The position numbers were made by a program, and so were the translations under genes. A stretch of DNA of 64,000 nt, from the NCBI RefSeq assembly GCF_015207605.1, contig NZ_JADEWO010000037.1, positions 1 through 64,000 on the forward strand, written 5' to 3'. The notes beneath the pieces were generated by a model. It ran no database searches. It saw only the letters and a program-made list of their open reading frames with translations, and was not told the origin of the DNA. Below, one piece after another: positions 38,571 through 48,215 of this stretch (the first letter of the stretch is position 1; the number at the start of each line of letters is the position of its first letter). The DNA is from Oculatella sp. LEGE 06141. GTDB lineage: Bacteria > Cyanobacteriota > Cyanobacteriia > Elainellales > Elainellaceae.

Positions 38571-41147
38571 ATGAAAACCATTTGGAAACTCATCGCTTTA
38601 GGCGTCCTGGGTGCTTGTTTAACCCTTGTGCCTGCGGCTGTACAAGCCACAATCGTTACATCTTCGGCTCAAAGCGTAGAGCTGCGCTCTCATTCTGCAA
38701 TGGAGCCAGCCTCTATCACAGGTCACACAGCTTCAAATTTAGAAGCAGGGCGAACGTTTTACACCGCAGGTCAATTCTCTGACGCAATAGCCGCATGGCA
38801 AGTAGCAGTTGCATACTATGCCGCCAGCGGCGATTCCCTTCAGCAAGCTCTGGGTCTGAGCTATCTTTCATTGGCTCATCAAGAGTTAAACCAGTGGGAT
38901 GCCGCACAGGACGCAATTACCCAAAGTGTTGCATTACTAGACAATGCCAACAGACCCGTCAGTCCTATTCTTTGGGCACAAGCATTAAATACGAAAGCCA
39001 GCCTATTGCTGCATACAGGGCATCCCGAAACTGCTCTAGAAACATGGGAGCAGGCTCAGACATTCTATGAACAAGCAGGCGACTCATCTGGGGCACTGGG
39101 CAGTCAAATCAACCAGGCTCAAGCCCTCCAGAATTTAGGCTTTTATCGACGTGCCCGCCAGCACTTAGAAAAGATCAATCAACAGTTGGCTGTAATGCCC
39201 GACTCAGACTTAAAAATTAGCAGCCTGCGGAGCCTGGGTATAGCATTGCAAGTCGTTGGCGATTGGAGAACCAGCTATGACGTGCTAGCCCAAAGTTTAG
39301 CGATCGCCCGACAAATTGACTCGACTAAGGAACTGAGTTCAACCCTGCTAAACATCGGCAAACTGGCGGCAAACTTGGGTGAGATCGAAACAGCTATCAG
39401 CTACTTCGAAGTTGCAGAACAAGAAGCCATCAATCCTATTGATCAGGTACATGCTCGGTTGAGCCATCTTCAGTTGTCTATTCAGCAAGAGCAGTGGCAA
39501 CAAGCCACAGCGCTCATTCCTCAAATTCACCAACAGCTAGTTGAACTGCCCCCCAGCCGTGATTCGATTTATGCGGTCGTTCATTTTGCTCACACCCTGA
39601 CCGAGACATCCATTTCGGCTCAACTGTTGTCCAATCAAGCATTGGGGCAATTGTTAGCAAGCTCTATTCAAGCGGCTAGAGAGCTTAAAGACCCCAGTGC
39701 CGAAGCTCATGCCCTGCGACAGTTGGGGCAGGTGTACGCCCAAGCTCACCAATGGACAGAAGCCATTGACCTGACACAGCAATCGCTGGCGATCGCCCGC
39801 ACAACTCAGGCGGACGATATTATTGCTCAATCAGCTTGGCAACTGGGACGACTTTTGAAACAGCAGAGTAAGCCTCAGGAAGCCATTGCAGTTTATACCG
39901 AAGCGGTCAATGCTCTGCAATCGCTACGGGGAGATTTAGTTGCTATTAGTTCGGATATTCAGTTTTCCTTTCGAGAAAGCGTCGAACCTGTCTATCGTGA
40001 ACTGGTAGCGTTACTCATTGATGACACTCCGAGCCAATCCGCGCTCGTCCAAGCACGAGAACTGATCGAAGGGTTGCAACTGGCCGAACTGGACAACTTC
40101 CTCCGGCAAGCCTGTTTGGATATCCAGCCTGAACAAATTGATCAGGTCGATCGCCACGCTGCAATCGTCTATCCCATTATCTTGCCCGATCGGTTGGCCG
40201 TGATTCTATCAATGCCGGGTCAGCCTCTACGTTACTACACCACGTCTGTTAGCCAGTCGGAAGTAGACAGTACCCTACGCAAACTACTCGCCGCACTTCA
40301 CCCATCGTCCGATACTGGAGAGCGCTTGCGCTATTCTCAGCAAGTCTATAACTGGTTAATTCGTCCAGCGGAAACCGATCAGGTGTTGACTGAAACGCAA
40401 ACGCTTGTCTTTGTTCTGGATGGCCTGCTTCGAAATGTGCCGATCGCAGCACTCCATGATGGTGAACACTATTTGATTGAAAAATATGCAGTTGCGCTCT
40501 CACCAGGATTGCAACTGATGCCTGCGCGATCGCTCGACCAGCAGCAGGTTCATGCGGTTGTCGGCGGAATCAGCGAATCTCGGGGAGGATTCAGCGCTCT
40601 GCCTGCTGTAGGTGCAGAGGTTAATAACATTGCCCAGTTAGTTTCAGCATCAACATTGCTGAATCAAGAGTTTACGAATGACGAGATTGCCAAACGTCTG
40701 GAGACAAGCTCAACGAACATTGTGCATCTTGCGACTCATGGGCAGTTCAGCTCCAATCAAGATGAAACCTTCCTCCTCACTTGGGAGGGACAAATGAACA
40801 TATGGGATTTGGCCGAACTACTACAACGTCGGGAAAACAGCCGAGCAGAGGCGATCGAGCTATTGGTTCTGAGCGCTTGCGATACCGCCGCTGGAGATGA
40901 TCGTGCTGTACTAGGACTGGCTGGATTGGCTGTTAAATCGGGGGCGCGCTCTACTCTGGCAACGCTCTGGCCTGTGAAAGACCAGGCCGCATCTCAACTA
41001 ATGATTGAGTTTTACCAACAGTTGCAAGAACCGGGTGTGACCAAGGCAGAAGCTCTACGCAGGGCACAACTGACCTTACTTGCGAATCCTAGCTATGATG
41101 ATCCATTCTTCTGGTCGGCCTATGTCCTGGTAGGCAATTGGTTGTAG
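38571..41147 (+). CDS. Secreted TPR-CHAT caspase-like protein
   Basis: A signal peptide (MKTIWKLIALGVLGACLTLV, cleavage near VQA) is followed by some 450 residues of TPR-like repeats (LEAGRTFYTAGQFSDAIAAW, AEAHALRQLGQVYAQAHQW). A C-terminal CHAT domain completes it. The catalytic pair is present: His about 723 in VHLATHGQFS and Cys about 770 in LLVLSACDTA. CHAT proteases belong to the caspase/separase clan; the TPR part usually selects partners. Export, and a place in a TPS operon, suggest that it processes a secreted or envelope protein, maybe TpsA. That last point is inference. The gap to TpsA 2 is 120 nt. Confidence 0.93.
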   Translation: MKTIWKLIALGVLGACLTLVPAAVQATIVTSSAQSVELRSHSAMEPASITGHTASNLEAGRTFYTAGQFSDAIAAWQVAVAYYAASGDSLQQALGLSYLSLAHQELNQWDAAQDAITQSVALLDNANRPVSPILWAQALNTKASLLLHTGHPETALETWEQAQTFYEQAGDSSGALGSQINQAQALQNLGFYRRARQHLEKINQQLAVMPDSDLKISSLRSLGIALQVVGDWRTSYDVLAQSLAIARQIDSTKELSSTLLNIGKLAANLGEIETAISYFEVAEQEAINPIDQVHARLSHLQLSIQQEQWQQATALIPQIHQQLVELPPSRDSIYAVVHFAHTLTETSISAQLLSNQALGQLLASSIQAARELKDPSAEAHALRQLGQVYAQAHQWTEAIDLTQQSLAIARTTQADDIIAQSAWQLGRLLKQQSKPQEAIAVYTEAVNALQSLRGDLVAISSDIQFSFRESVEPVYRELVALLIDDTPSQSALVQARELIEGLQLAELDNFLRQACLDIQPEQIDQVDRHAAIVYPIILPDRLAVILSMPGQPLRYYTTSVSQSEVDSTLRKLLAALHPSSDTGERLRYSQQVYNWLIRPAETDQVLTETQTLVFVLDGLLRNVPIAALHDGEHYLIEKYAVALSPGLQLMPARSLDQQQVHAVVGGISESRGGFSALPAVGAEVNNIAQLVSASTLLNQEFTNDEIAKRLETSSTNIVHLATHGQFSSNQDETFLLTWEGQMNIWDLAELLQRRENSRAEAIELLVLSACDTAAGDDRAVLGLAGLAVKSGARSTLATLWPVKDQAASQLMIEFYQQLQEPGVTKAEALRRAQLTLLANPSYDDPFFWSAYVLVGNWL

Positions 41148-41359
41148 GCAATTGGTTCTGTTTTTTAAGTAAAAACACGTATGCCATTAGTTCAGTAGAT
41201 ACGTGGAACCACCGCATCAATATCACCGCATTGTTTCTAATATCAAATAGAATACTTGTCTTGCAGGCTTCAGGCGTTTCAGATCGATGGATCAGACGTT
41301 TGAGCTTAGAACGGCGATGTGTTCAAAGCTACATGTATGACCGATATACGGTAAACACC

Positions 41360-42277
41360 ATGAAACCTAACTTTCTTGTTAATACCCTGGGGGTAATGGT
41401 TCTGGTGGTAGGAATGATGGACGCTGCGTTAAAACCAGCCTATGGTATCTCATTTACTCCACCACCAGACAACTCAGCACCTCGCAGCGGTAGCGGCGGC
41501 GCTTCGCGCGGTGGGTTTATTCCACCACCAGACAACTCGGCACCTCGCAGCGGCAGCGGGGGAGCCTCACGCAACGGGTTTATTCCACCACCAGACAACT
41601 CGGCACCTCGCAGCGGCAGCGGGGGAGCCTCACGCAATGGGTTTACTCCACCTCCTAACCAGCCTGCACCTCGGTATGCTGCTGGAGGGGCTTCCAGAAC
41701 GAATCTGTATGGTTCCAATCTTGCGCTAGCCGCTCAACCCCTTGCGATGATGGCGCTCACTCCTGAGAGCTTTTACGGCACGACCCTATCCGCGCACCCA
41801 ACCATCTTGACGTATCTTCCAGCCTCTAATGCCCAGGAAGCTATCTTCAGCTTGAAAGATGAAGAGAAGAACCTGCATTATCGGATGGTGATCCCGGTTT
41901 CTGGTCAGGCGGGTATTATAACGGTTCAGCTACCAGAAGATGCTCCTCCACTGGAAGTGGGTAAAGATTATCAGTGGTATATCACCTTGAAGCTGGATGG
42001 CAACTTGACCCCTGGCAGTCCCTTTGTAGATGGCTGGATTCAGCGAATTGAACCTGATGCTGCTTTAGCTCAGGCATTAGCTCAGGGCACTGCTCTAGAA
42101 GATGCTGCTGTATTGGCTGAAAGGGGAATTTGGTATGACACTGCTGCTATCTTTGCAGAGTTGCGGAGAGAACAGCCTACCAGTGAAGCAATTGCCCAGG
42201 AGTGGGAAGAATTGCTAAATTCTGTGGGGCTTACCGAAATGGTGGCTGCGCCCATGACGGCTGTTCTACCTCGGTAG
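41360..42277 (+). CDS. DUF928 protein with proline/glycine repeats
   Basis: ATG 41360 gives 305 residues and an N-terminal signal peptide (LVNTLGVMVLVVGMMDAAL). Four tandem 21-residue units with PPPDNSAPRSGSGGASR follow; the fourth is degenerate. The C-terminal 190 residues match DUF928: YGTTLSAHPTILTYLPAS, YRMVIPVSGQAGIITVQL, PLEVGKDYQWYITLKLD, ERGIWYDTAAIFAELR. DUF928 proteins are common next to CHAT and TPS genes in cyanobacteria; function unknown. It is probably exported and may act in the envelope alongside the preceding CHAT protein. Confidence 0.9.
   Translation: MKPNFLVNTLGVMVLVVGMMDAALKPAYGISFTPPPDNSAPRSGSGGASRGGFIPPPDNSAPRSGSGGASRNGFIPPPDNSAPRSGSGGASRNGFTPPPNQPAPRYAAGGASRTNLYGSNLALAAQPLAMMALTPESFYGTTLSAHPTILTYLPASNAQEAIFSLKDEEKNLHYRMVIPVSGQAGIITVQLPEDAPPLEVGKDYQWYITLKLDGNLTPGSPFVDGWIQRIEPDAALAQALAQGTALEDAAVLAERGIWYDTAAIFAELRREQPTSEAIAQEWEELLNSVGLTEMVAAPMTAVLPR
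41453..41704 (+). repeat. Four 63-bp tandem repeats in the DUF928 gene
   Basis: Units begin at 41453, 41516, 41579 and 41642. Units 2 and 3 are almost identical in DNA, and unit 4 has drifted. Copy number is likely to vary between strains. Confidence 0.92.
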
Positions 42278-42490
42278 GAGCCCGGTTGGCGAACGTATCT
42301 GCCAAACAATGACTTAGATCCCCCTAATGTTCTCCCGAATACGCAACTAATAGTCTCCGCTAATAGTTCTGGTTGCGGGAAGAATGGGGGATCTACATCT
42401 TGCAAAATCCGTTGTGGTGTTGGCTAAAGCCCCAATCTCATCAAAAAATCTATACGGTTATTCACAACTTGTACTGCTCACTAATCACCC

Positions 42491-45391
42491 ATGTGGCTCA
42501 AACTTAAAGCGACTATTCAGCAACATCAAAGTGTTTGGATTATCACGCCTAGTGTTGCAACTGCCATTATCATTGGCAATCTTTTAGGTACCTTTAATCT
42601 ATTAGAGTGGGCGGTTCGAGATAAGTTTTTTCATCTGCGCCCACAAGAAACCGTCGAAGATCAAGTCGTTGTTGTCACGATTAGTGAGGCAGATATCAAA
42701 GCGGTTGGAGATTGGCCTATTCCGGATCAAGTCCTCGCAGAATTGCTGCAAAACATTCACGCTCAGCAGCCGCGAGTCATTGGGTTAGATCTGTACCGGG
42801 ACTTACCAAAAGAGCCTGGTCATCAACAACTCTTACAGACGTTTGCTAACACACCTGAACTGTTAGGGATTGAGAGAATTACGAGTGGACGTGTTGCTCC
42901 ACCGCCCGGATTACAGGAAACGAACCAGGTTGCCCTGGCGGACTTAGTTCTAGATTCCGATCGTCAAATTCGACGAGGGTTGCTCTCGGCTGAAGACCCT
43001 GAGGACCCGGGCAACGTCAAAATGGGACTGGCTGCGGCATCTGCACTGAAATATCTTGAGGCTGAAGGGATTACTTTAGAACCTGTTGATGTCAATCAAC
43101 AAAAATTTCGGCTAGGAAAGGCCATATTCACACCGATGAAAAATCAGGTGGCTGGCTATGCATCTGAAGACTTAGGTGGATACCAAATCCTGATGAACTG
43201 GAGAGGACCTGAGTCTTCCTTCCCAACGATATCGATGCAAGCTGTTCTATCCGGCCAGATTCCCCCCGATTTGATGCGCGATCGCATTGTCTTGATCGGC
43301 TCAACGGCAAGCAGTACTAACGACTTTTTTGGAACACCCTATAGCAACTCATGGTTTGTTGCCACCGATCCCACACCTGGAGTATTCATCCACGCTAACC
43401 TGGCTAGCCAGCTCATCAGAGGTGCAATGGAAGGGCGCTCCATGCTACTGGGGTGGTCGGGAATCCAGCAGTGGATCTGGATTGTGATTTGGTCAGCCAC
43501 CGGATCGGTTGGCAGTTGGTGGCTGGAAAATATTAATCACCAAGAGAGAAGCCGTAAGCGTTGGGCATCCAGACCCTTTGTTGCGGCATTTGGGGCAGGC
43601 TGCCTTCTCTTAAGTGGAGCTTACCTGACTTTCTTAATAGGAGTACTCGTTCCTGTCGTTCCTCCGCTCATTGCTTTGGCAATCAGTACCATTGCGACCA
43701 CCTCTGCCTTTAAACAACAACGGCTGAAGCTGGCTAATCAACAACTAGAGTTTGCTAATCATCAGCTTTTCGATTACTCCAGAACACTGGAAGCAAAGGT
43801 TGCAGAACGAACCCAAGAACTGGCTGAAGCAAAATATGCTGCCGATGCAGCTAATCAAGCTAAAAGTGAGTTTCTAGCGAACATGAGCCATGAACTCCGA
43901 ACCCCTCTCAACGGTATTTTGGGGTATGCTCAGGTCTTGGAACGCTCTACCAACCTTCTTCCTAAAGAGCAAGAGGGAATCACTATCATTCATCAATGTG
44001 GTTCTCATTTGCTGACGTTGATTAACGACGTGCTGGATCTCTCTAAAATCGAAGCTCGGAAATTGGAACTTTATCCAACCGATGTTCACTTTCCCCTCTT
44101 CCTGAACGGTGTTGCTGAGATCTGCCGGATTCGAGCTGAGCAAAAGGGGATTGCCTTTAAGGTGGCGATCGCAGATAACCTGCCGCAAAGAATCTATGTC
44201 GATGAAAAACGGCTCCGGCAAGTTTTGATCAATTTGTTGGGTAATGCTGTTAAGTTTACCGACCAAGGCAGCGTCACCTTCAGGGTTGAAGTGCTTGAAG
44301 ATAGGGAACAAAGTGTAGAGAAGCAACTGCTCCAGGGGAGTAATGGACACCGGGAGCGCAAGGAAATTCATGCTCCTGGATCACCGATGGAAGGGAATGA
44401 GACGGCAACCATTTCACCGCACCTCCCTTACAGTTCACACCTGACCATTCGCTTCCAAATTGAAGATACTGGCATCGGCATGACCCCTGAACAGGTGGAG
44501 AAAATTTTCTTACCCTTTGAGCAGGTTGGCGATTCATCTCGTAAAGCAGAAGGAACTGGCTTAGGTCTTGCTATTAGCCAAAAAATCGTAGGACTTCTGG
44601 GAAGCCAGATGGATGTACAAAGTCGATATGGGGAAGGGAGCGTCTTTGGGATTGATTTAATGGTGCCAGTTATTGTTGATTCGATGCTCGCCGAGCCAGT
44701 CGTCCAGACTCAGGAAATTGCTGGAATTAAGTCCGAGCAGCCAACCATTCTGATTGTGGATGACAGTTCCGAAACCCGCTCCATGATGGTTTCTTTACTG
44801 GAGCCTATTGGGTTTGAAACCATTGAGGCCGATAACGGCCAGGTTGGGCTTGATCTAGCTGCTGTTCATCACCCCGATCTGGTTTTGACTGATTTAACGA
44901 TGCCTGAAATGAACGGTTTCGAGCTGATGCGTCAACTCCGTACTCATCCTCAACTGAAGGATGTAGCGATCGTGGTTGCCAGCGCCAGCGTGTTTGAAGC
45001 CGATCGCCAGGAAAGCCTGAATGCTGGTGCCAACGCCTTCTTACCTAAACCGATTCAGATGGATCATCTGCTCAATGTTTTACAGAGTCAACTCCAGTTA
45101 GAGTGGCTTTATCGAACTCACCCGCAGAGCACGCAACAGACAATAGCAACCTTCCCAACCAGCCAGTCCAAAGCCGAGTTAATTGTCCCTCCACAAGAGG
45201 TGCTTGACCAACTTCATCACCTCGCGCTTATGGGAAATCTACAGGCAATTGAGGGAATACTAGAAGAGTTAGCAGCCAGTGACCATAAACTTAGTGCCTT
45301 TACGGAAGAATTGCGGTCGCTAACAACAGCCTTCCAGACGAAAAAAGTTCGGGAATTTTTAAAGTCATTCACTACGTCAGAGCAATCATGA
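42491..45391 (+). CDS. CHASE2-domain hybrid histidine kinase
   Basis: The 966-residue protein has an N-terminal membrane segment and an extracytoplasmic CHASE2 domain (about 40-310; AVRDKFFHLRPQE, VVVTISEADIKAVGDWPIPD, DRIVLIGSTASSTNDFFGTP). Two or three membrane segments (about 315-410) and a coiled coil follow. The kinase core shows [10 protein letters not shown] (His about 467), [12 protein letters not shown] and GTGLGLAIS. A receiver has ILIVDDSSETR with Asp about 801 and a helical tail. CHASE2 senses an unknown outside signal. The kinase tail resembles that of the kinase at 19494. It lies 213 nt after DUF928 and overlaps the next gene by 4 nt. Confidence 0.93.
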   Translation: MWLKLKATIQQHQSVWIITPSVATAIIIGNLLGTFNLLEWAVRDKFFHLRPQETVEDQVVVVTISEADIKAVGDWPIPDQVLAELLQNIHAQQPRVIGLDLYRDLPKEPGHQQLLQTFANTPELLGIERITSGRVAPPPGLQETNQVALADLVLDSDRQIRRGLLSAEDPEDPGNVKMGLAAASALKYLEAEGITLEPVDVNQQKFRLGKAIFTPMKNQVAGYASEDLGGYQILMNWRGPESSFPTISMQAVLSGQIPPDLMRDRIVLIGSTASSTNDFFGTPYSNSWFVATDPTPGVFIHANLASQLIRGAMEGRSMLLGWSGIQQWIWIVIWSATGSVGSWWLENINHQERSRKRWASRPFVAAFGAGCLLLSGAYLTFLIGVLVPVVPPLIALAISTIATTSAFKQQRLKLANQQLEFANHQLFDYSRTLEAKVAERTQELAEAKYAADAANQAKSEFLANMSHELRTPLNGILGYAQVLERSTNLLPKEQEGITIIHQCGSHLLTLINDVLDLSKIEARKLELYPTDVHFPLFLNGVAEICRIRAEQKGIAFKVAIADNLPQRIYVDEKRLRQVLINLLGNAVKFTDQGSVTFRVEVLEDREQSVEKQLLQGSNGHRERKEIHAPGSPMEGNETATISPHLPYSSHLTIRFQIEDTGIGMTPEQVEKIFLPFEQVGDSSRKAEGTGLGLAISQKIVGLLGSQMDVQSRYGEGSVFGIDLMVPVIVDSMLAEPVVQTQEIAGIKSEQPTILIVDDSSETRSMMVSLLEPIGFETIEADNGQVGLDLAAVHHPDLVLTDLTMPEMNGFELMRQLRTHPQLKDVAIVVASASVFEADRQESLNAGANAFLPKPIQMDHLLNVLQSQLQLEWLYRTHPQSTQQTIATFPTSQSKAELIVPPQEVLDQLHHLALMGNLQAIEGILEELAASDHKLSAFTEELRSLTTAFQTKKVREFLKSFTTSEQS

Positions 45392-46782
45392 TGACAACCT
45401 CCTCTGACTCAGTCCGGATACTCCTTGTCGATGATAATCCCACTAATTTGAAAGTGCTATCCGAAGCCGTTCGTGATGAACACTGGACAACATTGGTGGC
45501 AACCGATGGGGAATCTGCAATTGAACAAACTGAGTATGCTAGACCTGACCTTATCCTGCTGGATGTTATGATGCCAGGGATAGATGGGTTTGAGACCTGT
45601 CGTCGGCTGAAGATGAAGGACGAGACTCAGGCCATTCCCGTTATTTTCATGACGGCTTTATCTGATGTGGTTGATAAGGTCAAAGGTTTAGAGCTAGGAG
45701 CAGTTGACTACATAACCAAGCCCTTTCAGCAAGAGGAAGTTCTGGCTCGGGTTAAGTTACATCTGAAACTCTATCATTTGACGCAACGTTTGGCAGAACA
45801 AAATGCGTTGTTAAATCAGAAAATTGTTGAGCAAGCTACAACAGAAGCCCAATTGCAACAACTCAACCAGGAGTTAGAAGTACGCGTTGAGCAAAGGACT
45901 CAGGAGTTGTCTGATTTTTTACATCAACTGCAACAAGCCCAGCTCCAGCTTGTCCAAAGCGAGAAGATGTCCACACTAGGACAACTGGTGGCCGGTGTCG
46001 CTCATGAAATCAATAACCCCGTGGGATTTATCAATGGTAATCTGAAGTGCATTCAGGAATATACTCACGACCTGCTGAACCACCTTCACCTCTATCGGCA
46101 AAAGTATCCTAACCCCGATCCGGAGATCGAGGAACATGCCGAAGAGATGGACTTGGAGTTTGTGCTGGAAGATCTGCCCAAGTTAGCAGCCTCTATGCAG
46201 GCGGGAACCGATCGAATTCGCAACATTAGCACCTCTTTAAGAACATTCTCACGGTCTGATACATCCAGTAAAATTGCGTTTAACTTACATGAAGGACTGG
46301 ACAGCACATTGCTGATTTTGAGACATCGGCTCAAAGCCAATGAAATGCGTCCTGAGATTGAGATCATTAAAGATTATGGAAAGTTGCCTCTGGTGAACTG
46401 CTATCCAGGCCAGCTCAACCAGGTGTTTATGAATATCCTTTCTAATGCGATCGACGCTCTGGATGAGTCAAGCCACATGAGGTCGTTTGTGGAGATTGAA
46501 GCAAACCCGAATCAAATTATGATTCGCACCGAAGTTTCGGCAGACAATCAAATGGTGAAGATTCATATTGAAGACAACGGCCCAGGCATTTCCTCTGAAG
46601 TTAAGGAGAAAATATTCGAGCATTTATTCACCACAAAGGCCGTAGGATGCGGGACTGGATTAGGGTTATCTATCAGTCGTCAGATTGTGGTCGAGAAGCA
46701 TGGGGGTCACATTAGCTGTGATTCGCAACCGGGAAAAGGAACTGAATTTACAATTGAAATTCCAGCATTGCTGAGCGAGTGA
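45388..46782 (+). CDS. Receiver-histidine kinase (REC-HK)
   Basis: This 464-residue protein starts with a receiver domain ([18 protein letters not shown], phospho-acceptor Asp about 59 in LILLDVMMP, Lys in ITKPFQ). It continues through a coiled coil to a kinase core (GVAHEINNP, His about 206; [21 protein letters not shown]). It has no membrane segment. The ATGA overlap with the CHASE2 kinase suggests translational coupling, so the two likely form one phosphorelay: CHASE2 kinase and its receiver to this receiver and kinase. The output regulator is not in the window. Confidence 0.93.
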   Translation: MMTTSSDSVRILLVDDNPTNLKVLSEAVRDEHWTTLVATDGESAIEQTEYARPDLILLDVMMPGIDGFETCRRLKMKDETQAIPVIFMTALSDVVDKVKGLELGAVDYITKPFQQEEVLARVKLHLKLYHLTQRLAEQNALLNQKIVEQATTEAQLQQLNQELEVRVEQRTQELSDFLHQLQQAQLQLVQSEKMSTLGQLVAGVAHEINNPVGFINGNLKCIQEYTHDLLNHLHLYRQKYPNPDPEIEEHAEEMDLEFVLEDLPKLAASMQAGTDRIRNISTSLRTFSRSDTSSKIAFNLHEGLDSTLLILRHRLKANEMRPEIEIIKDYGKLPLVNCYPGQLNQVFMNILSNAIDALDESSHMRSFVEIEANPNQIMIRTEVSADNQMVKIHIEDNGPGISSEVKEKIFEHLFTTKAVGCGTGLGLSISRQIVVEKHGGHISCDSQPGKGTEFTIEIPALLSE

Positions 46783-46918
46783 TGCCTGAAGACCGTGTGG
46801 CAAGAACGTGCCTGGAGATCCTGCTCGTCTGAGTGAGTGAACAAGTAAACACCAGACGTTTACCACACACGCTAGCAGAAGAATTCACCGCTTTCCACCC
46901 GCAGGATATTGACTCTGT

Positions 46919-46947
46919 TTTAGAGATGCGATAGGTTGAGTTCTTAT
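46919..46947 (+). promoter_or_regulatory. Candidate promoter of small-protein unit B
   Basis: TTGACT at 46919 and TAGGTT at 46942 with a 17-base spacer; the surrounding sequence matches that of unit A. Confidence 0.55.
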
Positions 46948-46953
46948 CGCGAC

Positions 46954-47177
46954 TCAGCAGAGTGGCGATCGCACCGCCCGAAAATTTAGTCAAACGCGAC
47001 CCGAAGTTGGTGTCAACAACTCCGAGCCGCTGACCCAGCCAAACTGAAAACGGCAGTTGGTGGGCTAAGGAAGTATTTTAACTCTTCCCAGCCACCCCGA
47101 TTTGCTATGAGCATTGGCACGGGGTGGCTAAATTTTTGGGTTTTCCTGGCCTGTCCTATCAAAGGAAGTGAAAACCC
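46954..47177 (+). promoter_or_regulatory. Structured leader B, upstream of a small protein
   Basis: The order is the same as in leader A. The first hairpin (ATCGC.ACTC with GAGT.GCGAT) differs in sequence from that of A. The second is GAAGTTG gtgt CAAC. The third is AACTG/CAGTT. The fourth is AGCCACCCC (47090-47098) with GGGGTGGCT (47121-47129), followed by AAATTTTT. GGGTTTTC (47138) and GAAAACCC (47170-47177) again enclose the Shine-Dalgarno AAAGGAAG and end just before the ATG. Confidence 0.7.
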
Positions 47178-47453
47178 ATGACGCAATTCTTACTCGATGC
47201 TCCTGAAGCCGCCAGCGCTCCAGCGTTTTGCCATCCCTCGACTAGCCCTTTGCCCGAACGCGACCCGCTCAAGCATCTGCTGATCGGCTCTCCTCGCGCT
47301 ATTCGTCACACGATTCACCTGTTGCATAACCTGCATTATGTGGAAGCGGGGCTGTGGAGTCCGCTGATTGCCATTCCCAACCACCAACTGATCGTTACTC
47401 CCAACGCTGGAGACAAAATGAGTTTGCTGCTGCAGCAGATTCAATTCGAGTAA
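47178..47453 (+). CDS. Small protein B of the three-member family
   Basis: The 91-residue protein shares its core with protein A: ERDPLKHLLIGSPRAIRHTI, HLLHNLHYVEAGLWSPLIAI, LIVTPNAGDKMSLLLQQI. The N-terminal 25 residues differ. It lies after the two kinases in the same direction but has its own promoter-like box and leader. It is followed by two consecutive hairpins. Function unknown; a strand-helix-strand fold is likely. Confidence 0.88.
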   Translation: MTQFLLDAPEAASAPAFCHPSTSPLPERDPLKHLLIGSPRAIRHTIHLLHNLHYVEAGLWSPLIAIPNHQLIVTPNAGDKMSLLLQQIQFE

Positions 47454-47484
47454 CTGTGCCGAGGAGCGATCGCAGTCGTTGCTG

Positions 47485-47547
47485 AATCAGAGTATGAACT
47501 TGCCCCAACTCTGATTTCAGGGGAGATCTGAACCATTCAGATCTCCC
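47485..47547 (+). terminator. Two consecutive hairpins after small protein B
   Basis: AATCAGAGT (47485) pairs with ACTCTGATT (47508). Then GGGAGATCTGAA (47521) pairs perfectly with TTCAGATCTCCC (47536) around a three-base loop. Only a short A/T stretch follows. Confidence 0.65.
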
Positions 47548-47631
47548 GAAATTGCAGATGGCGATTGAAGCAATGGCCGCTCAATGATTCATCCTTCATT
47601 CAGCAATGCTCGACTGCACCCCATTGACGTA

Positions 47632-47761
47632 GGGCGTGTTTTAAAACTCCTGATTGCTTGGTTACATTCTGCTTTTCGCCCCCTAAATTCCCCAAAATTG
47701 GGGGACTTTGAATCGTTCAAAAGTCTATAGAGTTAGGACTTCCGGGATTTAAAACACGCCT
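47632..47761 (+). mobile_element. MITE-like element with GGCGTGTTTTAAA ends
   Basis: GGCGTGTTTTAAA at 47633 and its inverse near 47748-47760 bound about 130 bp. Inside is the CCCCCTAAAT and GGGGGACTTTGAA core seen in the repeats at 11.4, 18.6, 59.7 and 62.5 kb. No coding sequence is present. Confidence 0.6.
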
Positions 47762-47795
47762 TAGGGACTCGCTCCGGCTCATTCACCAGAGGTGT

Positions 47796-48215
47796 CTATG
47801 CCTCTCTCCAAAAGTCATTGATTTCTCCGGGTAAATACCCGGCCACCTCTTCAATCCGTTCTGAAGACAACTGATCTTTAGTGGCAGAAAAGACCGCCTT
47901 AATGATGGTTTCTGCATCCGCACCCGGTAGATTAGCTTCCTGCCGTAGCCGCACCAGAAAATTTTCAGGTTTAATGTCAAGCTTGGGACGAATCTGGCTC
48001 AGAAACAGCACCAACGGATTGGTATCAGTCCACAAGTTTTCTGCGACATCCGGTGCGTTTGCGTCTAGCTCCTGGTCAACGTGCTCGACTGCCTCATTAG
48101 ACATAACATCGCGCATCGTGCGATAGACTACCTCTGCGGCATGACGGGCTTCCTTTAAGTCTTTCAAATTGCCCTCAGCTCTGATTTTTTCTAGAAAAGA
48201 TTGCTGCGTTTCCAT
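47796..48215 (-). CDS. DUF2267 domain-containing protein
   Basis: The 139-residue protein has the DUF2267 layout of two similar helical halves (EARHAAEVVYRTMRDVMSNE, then ETIIKAVFSATKDQLSSERI) with VAGYLPGEINDFWREA at the end. ATG 48215 is preceded by AAAGGAAA. Function is unknown; the family is helical and soluble. It is convergent with the small-protein B region and divergent from the GntR gene. Confidence 0.85.
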   Translation of the reverse strand: METQQSFLEKIRAEGNLKDLKEARHAAEVVYRTMRDVMSNEAVEHVDQELDANAPDVAENLWTDTNPLVLFLSQIRPKLDIKPENFLVRLRQEANLPGADAETIIKAVFSATKDQLSSERIEEVAGYLPGEINDFWREA

